Positions 9,343 to 17,781 of a stretch of DNA of 64,000 nucleotides are shown here, one piece after another. The notes beneath the pieces are model-generated. The model saw only the letters and a list, made by a program, of their open reading frames with translations. It made no database searches and was not told where the DNA came from. The stretch is from the NCBI GenBank assembly GCA_964405685.1, contig CAYOOP010000004.1, positions 146,344 through 210,343 of the forward strand. Direction: 5' to 3'. The DNA comes from CAYOOP01 sp964405685. GTDB taxonomy: Bacteria; Pseudomonadota; Alphaproteobacteria; Rickettsiales; SXRF01. The position numbers and the translations under genes were made by a program. The stretch's first letter is position 1. The number at the start of each line of letters is the position of its first letter.

Positions 9343-9638
9343 TCACTCTCGAACAGCTCCGTACTCAATTCAAACCGCAGATTCTGGCGCTTGCTGCAAA
9401 GCACGGCGTCGAGAATATTCGCGTGTTTGGGTCTGTTGTGCGTGGTGAGCAGAATGACGATAGCGATGTTGATTTTTTGTGTCATCTACCCACTGAAAAA
9501 GGCGTCACGCTCTGGGAAATGGCAGGCATGTGGGGAGACCTTGAAGAATTATTACCGGTAGAATTTGACCTGGTAGCAGAACAACGTATACGCCCCGAAC
9601 TCGCACAACGCATTCTGAAAGAGGCGGTGCCATTATGA
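9339..9638 (+). CDS. mntA: MntA-type nucleotidyltransferase antitoxin
   Basis: Minimal nucleotidyltransferase that neutralises HepT by transferring AMP to a tyrosine of the toxin. In the 99-residue protein the full GSX10DXD motif is visible as GSVVRGEQNDDSDVDF (about residues 31-46), with the third acidic position in VEFDLV. I use the GTG start that overlaps the atpG stop. The next gene starts inside this one (ATGA), the usual MntA-HepT coupling. The pair is inserted between atpG and atpD, an unusual site. The catalytic residues are intact, so the module is probably active. Confidence 0.88.
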   Translation: MITLEQLRTQFKPQILALAAKHGVENIRVFGSVVRGEQNDDSDVDFLCHLPTEKGVTLWEMAGMWGDLEELLPVEFDLVAEQRIRPELAQRILKEAVPL

Positions 9639-9973
9639 GCTTCACCTTATTAGTAGCAGATAAAGAAAGACTGCAGCACATCCTTGAACGCATTGCGCTG
9701 ATTGAGCAATTGCTTGCTGAAACAGAGCGTGATGTCATACGTCACGCCGCGCTTGAGAGGTGTTTTGAAGTCATTGGCGAGGCGTGCCGGCATGTCAGCA
9801 AACAGGTGCGTGATGCGTATCCAAGCATTCCATGGACCAGCATTATTGGGTTGCGGAATATTGTCACGCACGAATATGACCTGGTAGAAATAAAAACTTT
9901 ATGGGACATCGCCGAGCACAAAATTCCCGCGCTGAAGGATTGGATTACGGGTATTTTGGAGAAACATCAATAA
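9635..9973 (+). CDS. hepT: HepT-type ribonuclease toxin
   Basis: HEPN-domain RNase toxin paired with MntA. The 112-residue helical protein contains the catalytic RX4HXY motif as RNIVTHEY (about residues 77-84), in the context IIGLRNIVTHEYDLVE typical of DUF86/HepT. HEPN dimers cleave RNA at this site. The MntA partner would modify the tyrosine. The start overlaps mntA by four nt, and atpD follows after 31 nt, so toxin and ATP synthase are likely on one transcript. No sign of decay is present. Confidence 0.9.
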   Translation: MSFTLLVADKERLQHILERIALIEQLLAETERDVIRHAALERCFEVIGEACRHVSKQVRDAYPSIPWTSIIGLRNIVTHEYDLVEIKTLWDIAEHKIPALKDWITGILEKHQ

Positions 9974-10004
9974 CCACTAACACATTCATCGCTACGAGGA
10001 ACAC

Positions 10005-11429
10005 ATGACAAAGAACACAGGAATAATCACCCAAATCACCGGACCCGTCGTGGACGTCAAATTCGAAGGCGGGAAACTGCCGGCGATTTTAAACGCCATC
10101 ACGCTTGATAACAACGGCAAGACCTTAGTTCTTGAAGTTGCGCAGCACTTAGGCGAAGGCGAAGTGCGCGCGATTGCGATGGACTCAACCGACGGCTTGC
10201 AACGTGGCCTCAAAGTCACCGACACCGGCGCACCGATTGCAGTGCCTGTGGGTCGTGAAGTCTTAGGCCGCATCATGAACGTCATCGGCGAGCCGATCGA
10301 CGAACGTGGCGCGATTCCTTCGAAAACCCAACGCGCGATCCACCAACCCGCGCCTGACTTTGTGGATCAATCCACCAAAACCGAAATCCTCGTCACCGGC
10401 ATTAAAGTGATCGACATGCTCGCTCCTTACGTAAAAGGCGGTAAAGTCGGTCTCTTCGGCGGTGCGGGTGTCGGCAAAACCGTACTCATCATGGAGCTGA
10501 TCAACAACATCGCCAAAGCGCACGGCGGCTTCTCCGTATTCGCCGGCGTCGGCGAGCGCACCCGCGAAGGGAATGACCTCTACCATGAGATGATGGAATC
10601 CGGCGTTATCAACCTGGAAGACCCCAGCAAATCCAAAGTAGCGCTGGTCTACGGCCAGATGAACGAACCTCCGGGAGCGCGCGCACGCGTAGGCCTCACC
10701 GGCCTCACCGTTGCCGAACATTTCCGCGATGCCGAAGGCCTTGACGTGCTCTTCTTCGTCGACAACGTGTTCCGCTTCACCCAAGCCGGTTCGGAAGTGT
10801 CTGCACTCTTAGGCCGTATTCCCTCGGCAGTCGGTTACCAACCGACACTCGCAACCGAAATGGGTAACATGCAAGAGCGTATTACCTCGACCAACAAAGG
10901 CTCAATTACGTCCGTACAAGCGATCTACGTACCGGCGGATGACTTGACCGATCCGGCGCCTGCAACCTCCTTCGCGCACTTGGATGCAACGACCGTACTT
11001 AGCCGCCAAATCGCCGAGCTTGGCATTTATCCGGCGGTAGACCCGCTGGATTCCAGCTCACGCATTTTGGACCCACGCGTCATCGGCGAAGAGCACTACA
11101 CGGTCGCCCGTGAAGTGCAGCGCGTACTGCAAACCTACAAATCCCTGCAAGACATCATCGCGATTCTCGGGATGGATGAGCTCTCGGAAGAAGACAAACT
11201 CGTCGTCGCCCGCGCGCGGAAAATCCAGCGTTTCCTCAGCCAACCGTTCCACGTCGCCGAAATCTTCACCGGCTCGCCCGGCAAACTCGTGTCACTCGCA
11301 GACACCATCAAAGGCTTCAAAGCCATCTGCGCCGGCGAATACGACCACTTGCCAGAGTCGGCATTCTACATGGTAGGCACCATCGAAGAAGCCGTCGAAA
11401 AAGCCAAGAAAATGGCGGAGGCGGCGTAA
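10005..11429 (+). CDS. atpD: ATP synthase F1 subunit beta
   Basis: Catalytic subunit of F1 that makes ATP from ADP and phosphate. The 474 residues carry the P-loop GGAGVGKT at about residues 152-159. GERTREGNDLYHEM and DNVFRFTQAGSEVSALLGR follow (note FRFTQ). ALTDPAPATSFAHLDATTVLSR is represented as LTDPAPATSFAHLDATT. There is a good AAGGAA-like region (cgaggaac) before the ATG. It follows the MntA/HepT module rather than atpG directly. Strong C-ending codon bias indicates high expression. Confidence 0.99.
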   Translation: MTKNTGIITQITGPVVDVKFEGGKLPAILNAITLDNNGKTLVLEVAQHLGEGEVRAIAMDSTDGLQRGLKVTDTGAPIAVPVGREVLGRIMNVIGEPIDERGAIPSKTQRAIHQPAPDFVDQSTKTEILVTGIKVIDMLAPYVKGGKVGLFGGAGVGKTVLIMELINNIAKAHGGFSVFAGVGERTREGNDLYHEMMESGVINLEDPSKSKVALVYGQMNEPPGARARVGLTGLTVAEHFRDAEGLDVLFFVDNVFRFTQAGSEVSALLGRIPSAVGYQPTLATEMGNMQERITSTNKGSITSVQAIYVPADDLTDPAPATSFAHLDATTVLSRQIAELGIYPAVDPLDSSSRILDPRVIGEEHYTVAREVQRVLQTYKSLQDIIAILGMDELSEEDKLVVARARKIQRFLSQPFHVAEIFTGSPGKLVSLADTIKGFKAICAGEYDHLPESAFYMVGTIEEAVEKAKKMAEAA

Positions 11430-11435
11430 GTTTGA

Positions 11436-11506
11436 ATTGACGATGTGAAGATGGGAAGATGTGAAGAACATCCTCACATCCTCACATCCTCACATCCTCA
11501 CATCAC
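11436..11506. repeat. Palindromic tandem repeat between atpD and atpC
   Basis: gatgtgaagatgggaagatgtgaag on the left faces four exact copies of the 8-mer atcctcac on the right, forming an imperfect hairpin of about 70 nt in the atpD-atpC spacer. The same unit type recurs upstream of gyrA (62224-62262). It might modulate atpC expression through RNA structure, but that is inference. Confidence 0.75.
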
Positions 11507-11521
11507 TTGAAAGACCCCCTT

Positions 11522-11911
11522 ATGAACCTCTCCATCATCACCCCTGAAAAAACCCTGTTCTCCGGCCCTGCGGCAGACGCCACATTGCCGGGCGTTGGCG
11601 GCGAATTCGGCGTGCTGCCACTGCACGAACAGCTCATCTCTACGCTGAAACCCGGCGTCATTACCGCGACCTTAGAAAGCGGCGCAGCTGAAAAGTTCGC
11701 GGTGCTTGGCGGCGTTGCTGAAGTAAAAGCGGATGGCGTTTCGGTGCTGTGCGAAGTAGCAAAACCACTGGTCGGCGTTTCGCTGGAGCAAGCACAGGCA
11801 GAAGTAAACGCTGCAAAAGTAGCACTTGAAAAAGCACTGCCGGAGGAAGAACCCTCCGCAGCGCGCGCACTGCAACTGGCGGAAATGGTATTGGTTGGCG
11901 TGGCTGCTTAG
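11522..11911 (+). CDS. atpC: ATP synthase F1 subunit epsilon
   Basis: Rotor subunit that couples gamma to the c-ring and can inhibit ATP hydrolysis. The product of about 129 residues begins MNLSIITPEKTLFSGPAADATLPGVGGEFGVLPLHEQLIS, the standard beta-sandwich start, then GGVAEVKADGVSVLCEVA and a C-terminal helical pair (QAEVNAAKVALEKALPEEEPSAARALQLAEMVL). I choose the ATG at 11522. A TTG five codons upstream is also in frame but adds residues not usual for the family. The stop overlaps the convergent mipZ stop. A palindromic repeat separates it from atpD. Confidence 0.93.
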   Translation: MNLSIITPEKTLFSGPAADATLPGVGGEFGVLPLHEQLISTLKPGVITATLESGAAEKFAVLGGVAEVKADGVSVLCEVAKPLVGVSLEQAQAEVNAAKVALEKALPEEEPSAARALQLAEMVLVGVAA

Positions 11912-13052
11912 CCCGCCGCCACCTCAGGCGTTTTTTCGGCTTCAGCCGTAGCATCCTGCGCGTTCACAATCTCCGAAGGATCAGCGGCATTTTCAAACGC
12001 TTCTGCTTTGCGAATTTCCTGCGCGATTCTGGTTTCCACCATCGGCAGACGCAGTGTCGACAGCAAATCCCGCACTTCCTNNNNNNNNNNNNNNNNNNNN
12101 NNNNNNNNNNNNNNNNNNNNNNNNNNNNNNNNNNNNNNNNNNNNNNNNNNNNNNNNNNNNNNNNNNNNNNNNNNNNNNNNATTCTGGTTTCCACCATCGG
12201 CAGACGCAGTGTCGACAGCAAATCCCGCACTTCCTGACGCGCGGCGATGTGCGACATGGACACCTGATTTTTTGCATCCATAATATCAAGCACGGTCAAG
12301 CCCTGCAGGAACATTTCGCGGAAAATCACGCGTTCACCAAACCCATGCGCAGGGCGAAAACCAATGCGTTTGCTGAGTTCATTCAGCACCTGCATCATCA
12401 ACAGTTTGTTTTTCGCGTTGATGTTGCTTAAGCGGTTGCGCATCACAATCCAATCGACCGCGCCACCGTCACGCTTAGCACGTACAAGCTTCTGTTCCCA
12501 CACCATTTCGCTATAGATGCTAGGCTTCACCACTTTCGCGGTGCCGCCGTCCACGGTTGCCAGCACATCGAGATCAACAAAACTATCATTGATCGGTGTG
12601 ATGATGGTATCCGCATAGGAATGGGCAAGACGCGAAAGGAACGTGTCGCTACCGGGGCTGTCAATCACCACAAAATCGTTCCACTGTTTCAAACGCATAA
12701 GCGAGGTCACAAAGCGCTCGGTCTCATCCGCTTCGGCTTCTTTCTGGTTCGGGAACGGGCTTTTCTGAATCACCAAATGTTCCGGCATCGGCAGCGGAAC
12801 ACCTTCGCGCTGCATGGTATTGCGACGATTTTCCAGATAGCGCGAGAACGAACGCTGACGCGCGTCAATATCAATACTGCCGACCTTAAAACCAAGGCGA
12901 AGCAACGCCGCAGTAATGTGCAGTGCAGTCGTGGTTTTCCCGCAGCCGCCTTTTTCGTTACCGAGCACAATTACATGCCCGCCGGTCAGCTTCGGTTGTT
13001 TAGGAGCGGCAGTGTTCGGCGTTGATTTATTGCCGAAAATCGAGTTCAGCAT
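11908..13052 (-). CDS. mipZ: Division-plane positioning ATPase MipZ, containing an assembly gap
   Basis: ParA-superfamily ATPase that forms a bipolar gradient and keeps FtsZ at mid-cell in bacteria lacking MinCDE. It begins MLNSIFGNKS and has a deviant Walker A (EKGGCGKTTTALH) and a DIDARQRSFSRYLENRR segment characteristic of MipZ. VIDSPGSDTFLSRLAHSYADTIITPINDSFVDLDVL follows. The record contains 100 N, and 55 nt on either side of the gap are identical. If one 55-nt copy and the N run are removed (155 nt), the frame continues without a break to RIAQEIRKAEAFENAADP and a TAA at 11908-11910. So the apparent frameshift is artificial. Convergent with atpC. Confidence 0.93.
12026..12235. other. Assembly gap of 100 N flanked by an exact 55-nt duplication
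   Basis: Positions 12081-12180 are N. The 55 nt before the gap (12026-12080) are identical to the 55 nt after it (12181-12235). An exact 55-nt overlap between contig ends is what a de Bruijn assembler with k=55 leaves at an unresolved junction. Collapsing the duplicate restores the mipZ frame. Confidence 0.95.
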
Positions 13053-13223
13053 GATGTTCTATTCCCCGTGATTTTGAGCCATTATATGCATGAAGACCGT
13101 TTAAGCCAGCAAAAAGTGATGAGCAATTACTCCGCCCCACTTGCGAGCTCCATGGAGGTTTCTGAAACTCTTGACCATCCGACATAAATCATTTATTAAA
13201 TAACGTCAACAAATAGAGTTAGT

Positions 13224-15458
13224 ATGAACACAACGTCAATGCAGGACTCTGAACACAGTCTCCCAACGCATCTTGAATATCAATATTTGGTGATGGCAGA
13301 CCGTCTGCTTACCATTTCTGAGAGGAAATTCCCTCCCTCGTATGGATTGTATCAAGTTGCCCAAAACCTTTTTTATTCACGTGAACGATTGGGTTTAAAT
13401 TTCCCTCCTAATTTTATAATAAAAATGCCTGTTGAAGCAGAATTAGAAGGACAACTCCAGAGACGCGACCACGCCGCCATAGAACAACTTAGACTTAAAT
13501 TGGCGGCAGTACATAAAACGGTTAAAGCACGCATTGATGACGTTAGAAGGACGACAAACGATGCGCCGGAGGAAATATTAGAAAAGAACGAAACCGAAAA
13601 AAACGTGGATGAGCTTGCTTCTGCATTGAAGTTCAATGACATTCAGCGCAACATTTTATATTTCTTTGCGTGCGCAGAAAAAGGCCGTTTCACTACGCTA
13701 CTAGATGCCCTTAATTATGACGACGTATCAGCGACATCGGTGTCGCAAGAGGATTATACAGACAACTTAGCGGCACTGTTAGGATTGCAAAAGAAAGAAG
13801 CCGCCTCTCTTAAAGCGGAACTCGACCCTGACAGCATATTGGTAGGTGTAAAATTTCTTACCCGCACGGACGCAGTTGCATACAAGGTTGATACATCACT
13901 ACAGCGCATTTTACTGAGCCATTATTCTACACCCAATACCTTGCTTAATAGCCTACTCGGTCCCGCTCCTGTCAGTGATCTTACATTAGACGACTATACA
14001 TATATGCAGCACGACTTGCGGGATATGACACGTACCTTGAGTGGCTTTTTTAAGACGAAACGGCCTATCAGTAAAAATATGACCATTGGCGGCCCGCCAG
14101 GTACGGGCAAAACCGAACTCACCGCCGTTCTCGGTAATCAGCTGGGCGTCAGTGTGCATTTGGTAGGCGTCGCTCAAAAAAGTGAAAAGACCGGCTTTTC
14201 TATGGAAGAGCCCAGCCGCGACGATCGCATCAACGCGCTTGTCCGCAGCGCTTTTATTGTCCGTAAAACTGGCATGCACGCGCTCTTGGTATTTGACGAG
14301 GCGGAAGATGTTCTGCGCGACTTAAACCGTAGCGATAAAGATGAAGGCAGCAAAGCGTTTATCAACGAATTGCTCGAGAATCTAGGCACGCCTGTTGTGT
14401 TCATCTCCAACCGTACGGATTTATTTGACCCAGCGACCATCCGGCGCATTCTCCCCTACTACAGTATGAACTACATGCCGGCTAATGGGCGTATTAAAGC
14501 CATTATCGATAAAGCCAAAACCTATATGGGAATCGATTTGACCGAAGCCGATGTGCAACCCCTTTCTGCACTCGCTACGAACTTATCCGTAGCCGTCATT
14601 GATCGCTGCCTGATTGATGCCGCGCTATGTGTTAATAAACAGCCCAGCAAAGCACAAATTATCGGGCAAATAAAACGAGAGTTTGAACGTTCATTAAAAG
14701 CGCAAAACGGTGGCGTGCCAACCGCACCGCTACCCAAACCATTTGATGTACACAATTTTGACCCGGCGCTTATTTCAGCCTCCGATGCCGTTGCTGATAT
14801 GCGCGATAGATTTTCCGAATCACCCGCACGCCTGGCGGGGAAAGATTTTACCGTCATTGGTCCCGCAGGAACGGGGCGCACCTCTATTGCCAAATACTTG
14901 GCCACCGCTACCGGTGCGGAACCACGCATCATTCCTATGAATCTAGCAGCCATCGCGCAAGATCCCGACAATGCCCACGCGCTTGATTTGGAACGCGCTT
15001 CGCTTGATCGTACTCCCGTGGTATTCACAGACGCGCTTGGGTTCTTACAATCATCCAATGGCCATCCACTACTAGATCGCATACGGGCGCATCCGCAACC
15101 CACATTCTTTGTAAGTGATCTGCCAAGAGGTGTTTCTCCTGAAGAATTACAGGAAGGGCTTGCGCACCTAACATTTGTAGTCCGCACCGGCTACCTCACA
15201 CCCGCACAATTGCAAAGCGCATGCAAACAATTCCTCAATATTGAATTCACAGAAGAAGAGCTTAAAGATGTTAGGGACATGAGCATTGGTTCTGTCATGA
15301 AAGTGAAAGAACAGCTAAAGGCGTTGAACCAGGAAGGCGATAAAGAGGCCGCGCTTGCGCGCATGGACACTATTGCTACACGCCTGCAAGACGCTGAAAA
15401 AGGCCCTATCGGCTTCGTTTCCAGAACGGAAAAAATTCCACGTGCAGTAACGCGTTAA
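13224..15458 (+). CDS. AAA+ ATPase with a second, degenerate P-loop module
   Basis: The 744-residue protein has no known specific role. An N-terminal helical region of about 230 residues precedes a canonical AAA+ module: Walker A GGPPGTGKTE (about 288-297), Walker B LLVFDEAED, sensor-like FISNRTD and an arginine-finger-like IRRI. A second module has GPAGTGRTS (about 545), where the Walker A lysine is Arg, and VVFTDAL in place of a Walker B DE, so it probably does not hydrolyse ATP. There is no signal or membrane segment. The layout recalls Cdc48-like double-ring ATPases. The gene stands alone, convergent with the TSUP gene and overlapping it by four nt. Confidence 0.8.
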   Translation: MNTTSMQDSEHSLPTHLEYQYLVMADRLLTISERKFPPSYGLYQVAQNLFYSRERLGLNFPPNFIIKMPVEAELEGQLQRRDHAAIEQLRLKLAAVHKTVKARIDDVRRTTNDAPEEILEKNETEKNVDELASALKFNDIQRNILYFFACAEKGRFTTLLDALNYDDVSATSVSQEDYTDNLAALLGLQKKEAASLKAELDPDSILVGVKFLTRTDAVAYKVDTSLQRILLSHYSTPNTLLNSLLGPAPVSDLTLDDYTYMQHDLRDMTRTLSGFFKTKRPISKNMTIGGPPGTGKTELTAVLGNQLGVSVHLVGVAQKSEKTGFSMEEPSRDDRINALVRSAFIVRKTGMHALLVFDEAEDVLRDLNRSDKDEGSKAFINELLENLGTPVVFISNRTDLFDPATIRRILPYYSMNYMPANGRIKAIIDKAKTYMGIDLTEADVQPLSALATNLSVAVIDRCLIDAALCVNKQPSKAQIIGQIKREFERSLKAQNGGVPTAPLPKPFDVHNFDPALISASDAVADMRDRFSESPARLAGKDFTVIGPAGTGRTSIAKYLATATGAEPRIIPMNLAAIAQDPDNAHALDLERASLDRTPVVFTDALGFLQSSNGHPLLDRIRAHPQPTFFVSDLPRGVSPEELQEGLAHLTFVVRTGYLTPAQLQSACKQFLNIEFTEEELKDVRDMSIGSVMKVKEQLKALNQEGDKEAALARMDTIATRLQDAEKGPIGFVSRTEKIPRAVTR

Positions 15459-16210
15459 TTGCTAAGCAAAAAATAACCCGTCATACTCCAGGCAATCGCC
15501 ATCACTGCCAAACGCACGGTTTTCGGGGAGAATGTAAGGGCCAGCCTGCTGCCGTAATACCCGCCGATCACCCCGCCAAACAGCATGATGAGCGTGACAT
15601 CCCACACAATCACCCCTGAAAACAAAAACAGGCAAAAGGCAATCGCATTAATCGCCGCACCGAGTACCGACTTCAGCGCGTTCATGCGGTGAATATGCGC
15701 CATACCCATCACCTGCAGCATCGCGAGCATCAAAATCCCCATGCCGGCGCCAAAATACCCACCATAAATGCCAATTGCCAGTTGCAGCGCGCACACCCCA
15801 AACGTAGCTGCTGGACTACTCCGCTCATGAAATTTGAGCGCTTTCAGCACACTGGGGCCCACGGTAAAAATCGTCGCCGCAGCAAGCATGAGCCACGGCA
15901 CTGCTGCCCGAAATTGCACTTCGGGTGTTGCCAGCAGCAGCCACGCGCCAACGCCACTGCCAATCAAGCTCATCCACACCAAACGTGGCAGATGCGCGCG
16001 CTCTTCCATCCAAATCTTGCGGTAGGCAAAGGCGCTGGCAATCGCCCCCGGCCACAGCGCAATCGTACTCGTGATATTCGCCTGAATACTCGTCTGCCCC
16101 ATAAAAATCAGCAGCGGAAACGTCAAAAACGTGCCGCCGCCCGCGACGGAATTAATAGCGGCAGCGATCATCGCGGCACTAAAAGCAAGGCTATATTCGA
16201 GTGGCGTCAT
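15455..16210 (-). CDS. TSUP-family (TauE/SafE) membrane permease
   Basis: Anion permease-like inner-membrane protein of the sulfite-exporter family; the substrate cannot be predicted. The 251-residue protein has about eight hydrophobic segments and the family's glycine-rich repeats: AAAINSVAGGGTFLTFPLLIFMG near the N-terminus, and GIYGGYFGAGMGILMLAML in the second half. It ends convergently with the AAA+ gene. Its start is 44 nt from the divergent pseudopilin gene, across a perfect 12-bp inverted repeat. Confidence 0.9.
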   Translation of the reverse strand: MTPLEYSLAFSAAMIAAAINSVAGGGTFLTFPLLIFMGQTSIQANITSTIALWPGAIASAFAYRKIWMEERAHLPRLVWMSLIGSGVGAWLLLATPEVQFRAAVPWLMLAAATIFTVGPSVLKALKFHERSSPAATFGVCALQLAIGIYGGYFGAGMGILMLAMLQVMGMAHIHRMNALKSVLGAAINAIAFCLFLFSGVIVWDVTLIMLFGGVIGGYYGSRLALTFSPKTVRLAVMAIAWSMTGYFLLSN

Positions 16211-16213
16211 ACG

Positions 16214-16250
16214 CGTTGCACGTTAAACGCGAAAGGTGTAACGTGCAACG
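16214..16250. repeat. Perfect 12-bp inverted repeat between divergent genes
   Basis: cgttgcacgtta at 16214-16225 is the exact reverse complement of taacgtgcaacg at 16239-16250, with a 13-nt spacer. It lies between the starts of the TSUP permease and the pseudopilin gene. It could be an operator, or another member of the short-unit palindromes that are common here. Confidence 0.7.
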
Positions 16251-16254
16251 TGAT

Positions 16255-16974
16255 ATGCACAAACGTTCTTCCCGCGGCTTTTCCTTCGTCGAACTTGCGA
16301 TTTCTTTGGTCGTCATCGGCCTGATTGTCGGCGCGGTGCTCGCCGGCCAAACCATGCTGCGCAACCAACGCATCCAGTCGATGATGTCGGAGCTCGATGC
16401 CAACATCAGCGCCGTCAAACTCTTCCAGGAAAAATATACCGCACTCCCAGGCGATATGCCCACCGCCAACACCATCTGGAGCTCCGCCACCAGTGGCGAT
16501 GGCAACGGCCTCATCGTCAGCGACTATACCGCCAACCCCGATGAAATGTACCAAGCGTGGTATCACTTAAGCCTCGCCGAATTAGTCAGTGGCCAATATA
16601 GCGGCTCCGGTGCCAGCTGGGCCATCACCCCCGGTGCCAACGTGCCCGAATCGCGCCTGCAACAAAACGCTGGTTGGTTGTTATTTTACGTTGGCACGCG
16701 CGCCAGTGACGCAGAATTTTTCGATGGTGTCTACGGCCATGTGATGATGGTCGCCTCCAAAGGCCGCTCGGCGGCCACCAATGCAGGCGTCCTCTCCCCC
16801 AACGAACAATACGAGATTGATTTCAAATACGACGACGGTGCCATCTCAACCGGCTCCATCCGCGGCCTTAAAAGCGTAGCCGGTGGGTTCACAAGCTTAT
16901 GCGCCTCCGGCACCGCCTACAACACCGCCACCAAAAACCACGAATGCGCACCCGTCTTCATCACGGGGTTTTGA
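16255..16974 (+). CDS. Type IV pilin-like prepilin / pseudopilin
   Basis: Secreted filament or pseudopilus subunit. Starting at the ATG at 16255 gives 239 residues with a short basic leader (MHKRSSRG), a prepilin peptidase site G/FSFVE with the invariant glutamate at +5, and the hydrophobic helix LAISLVVIGLIVGAVLAGQTML. The rest is a Gly/Ser/Thr-rich globular domain containing DMPTANTIW and two cysteines near the C-terminus that could form a disulfide. An upstream in-frame start is less likely because it would add 18 residues before the leader. No other pilus assembly genes are in the window, so its assembly machine must be encoded elsewhere. Confidence 0.85.
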   Translation: MHKRSSRGFSFVELAISLVVIGLIVGAVLAGQTMLRNQRIQSMMSELDANISAVKLFQEKYTALPGDMPTANTIWSSATSGDGNGLIVSDYTANPDEMYQAWYHLSLAELVSGQYSGSGASWAITPGANVPESRLQQNAGWLLFYVGTRASDAEFFDGVYGHVMMVASKGRSAATNAGVLSPNEQYEIDFKYDDGAISTGSIRGLKSVAGGFTSLCASGTAYNTATKNHECAPVFITGF

Positions 16975-16980
16975 TTAAGT

Positions 16981-17066
16981 GTGATCTATTCACGTTAGGC
17001 TGCCTGCGAAAAGTTGAGTTTCGAGAACCGGCGAGCAGCGTACATAAAAAGGCCTAGTAGTGAATA
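16981..17066. repeat. Imperfect hairpin between two convergent genes
   Basis: ctattcac near 16985 faces gtgaatac near 17060, enclosing an ccggcgagcagcgtac segment that resembles the hairpin at 63189-63256. It fills the spacer between the pseudopilin and the PAS protein. It may act as a bidirectional terminator. There is no clear T-run on either side. Confidence 0.45.
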
Positions 17067-17666
17067 CTATTGACCGCGGATAATCGTATAGCCTTCTGGC
17101 TTATCCACCGGTGCCACTGTGAGCGTCACATTTTCAGGTGTCGTTGCCTCGCCCATTGTCATTCTCACTACAAATGTTTTTGCCGTCTTGCTCTCAATCA
17201 ATTGCATGATTTGCTTACGATCGGCTTCCGCAAGACCCTGCATTTCACCCCAGATGGGTAAATCAAATTTCCCCGCGGCAATAAATTTCGGGAACATCGC
17301 CTGAAACCCGCGGTTCAAGTAAATAATATATCCATCGTTACGCACCACCGTGCAAAAACGATAGCCCTGCCCCACGACGGAAGACAAAATCGCATTCATG
17401 AATTCGGTCGCCTGCTGCACCAGCTTCATGCGCTGCACGTAAATATTGGCGATAACAATAAAGATGGCACCTGCCAGAAACAGGTTGAACACCGCCAGCA
17501 TGTTGTATTCCAGCACAATATTAGCGCAGATAATACCCAGCACCAAGCCCAGGATCAGGCAAGGGATAAACCGTGTCTGAGCGCCATGGCGGGCCCTAAA
17601 ACCATTAGCCTCAAAATCGATCTGTTTTAAGCGATCGGCAACGCGTAGTTTGGCGGGTGCAGACAT
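17067..17666 (-). CDS. Membrane protein with C-terminal PAS-like domain
   Basis: The product of 199 residues starts at the ATG at 17666, preceded by AGAGGGA. The upstream in-frame residues look non-coding. Two adjacent hydrophobic segments (FIPCLILGLVLGIICANIVL and MLAVFNLFLAGAIFIVIANIYV) are followed by a short linker. Then comes a domain of about 100 residues with the pattern FCTVVRNDGYIIYLNRGFQAMFPKF, typical of PAS folds (residue at the tip of a pocket, then an F helix). No kinase, GGDEF or methyl-accepting output follows, so it is a stand-alone sensor or a fragment. Divergent from another small membrane protein. Confidence 0.65.
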   Translation of the reverse strand: MSAPAKLRVADRLKQIDFEANGFRARHGAQTRFIPCLILGLVLGIICANIVLEYNMLAVFNLFLAGAIFIVIANIYVQRMKLVQQATEFMNAILSSVVGQGYRFCTVVRNDGYIIYLNRGFQAMFPKFIAAGKFDLPIWGEMQGLAEADRKQIMQLIESKTAKTFVVRMTMGEATTPENVTLTVAPVDKPEGYTIIRGQ

Positions 17667-17781
17667 ATCATTCCCTCTGTTAATCGGTAGACGTGAGTGC
17701 ACGCTACCGCGAAAAAGTTTCTGATTCGTTAAACATCGCAGGTTTTTGACTGTGGGAGCATTTTCGTGTATAGTCTCCCCC

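Noticed and set aside
11471..11506. Tandem 8-mers resembling a CRISPR or VNTR array
   Set aside because: Units are contiguous without spacers and form one arm of a palindrome; no cas genes.
11993..12289. Frames crossing the N run as separate genes
   Set aside because: They arise from the duplicated 55 nt and the gap; only mipZ is real.
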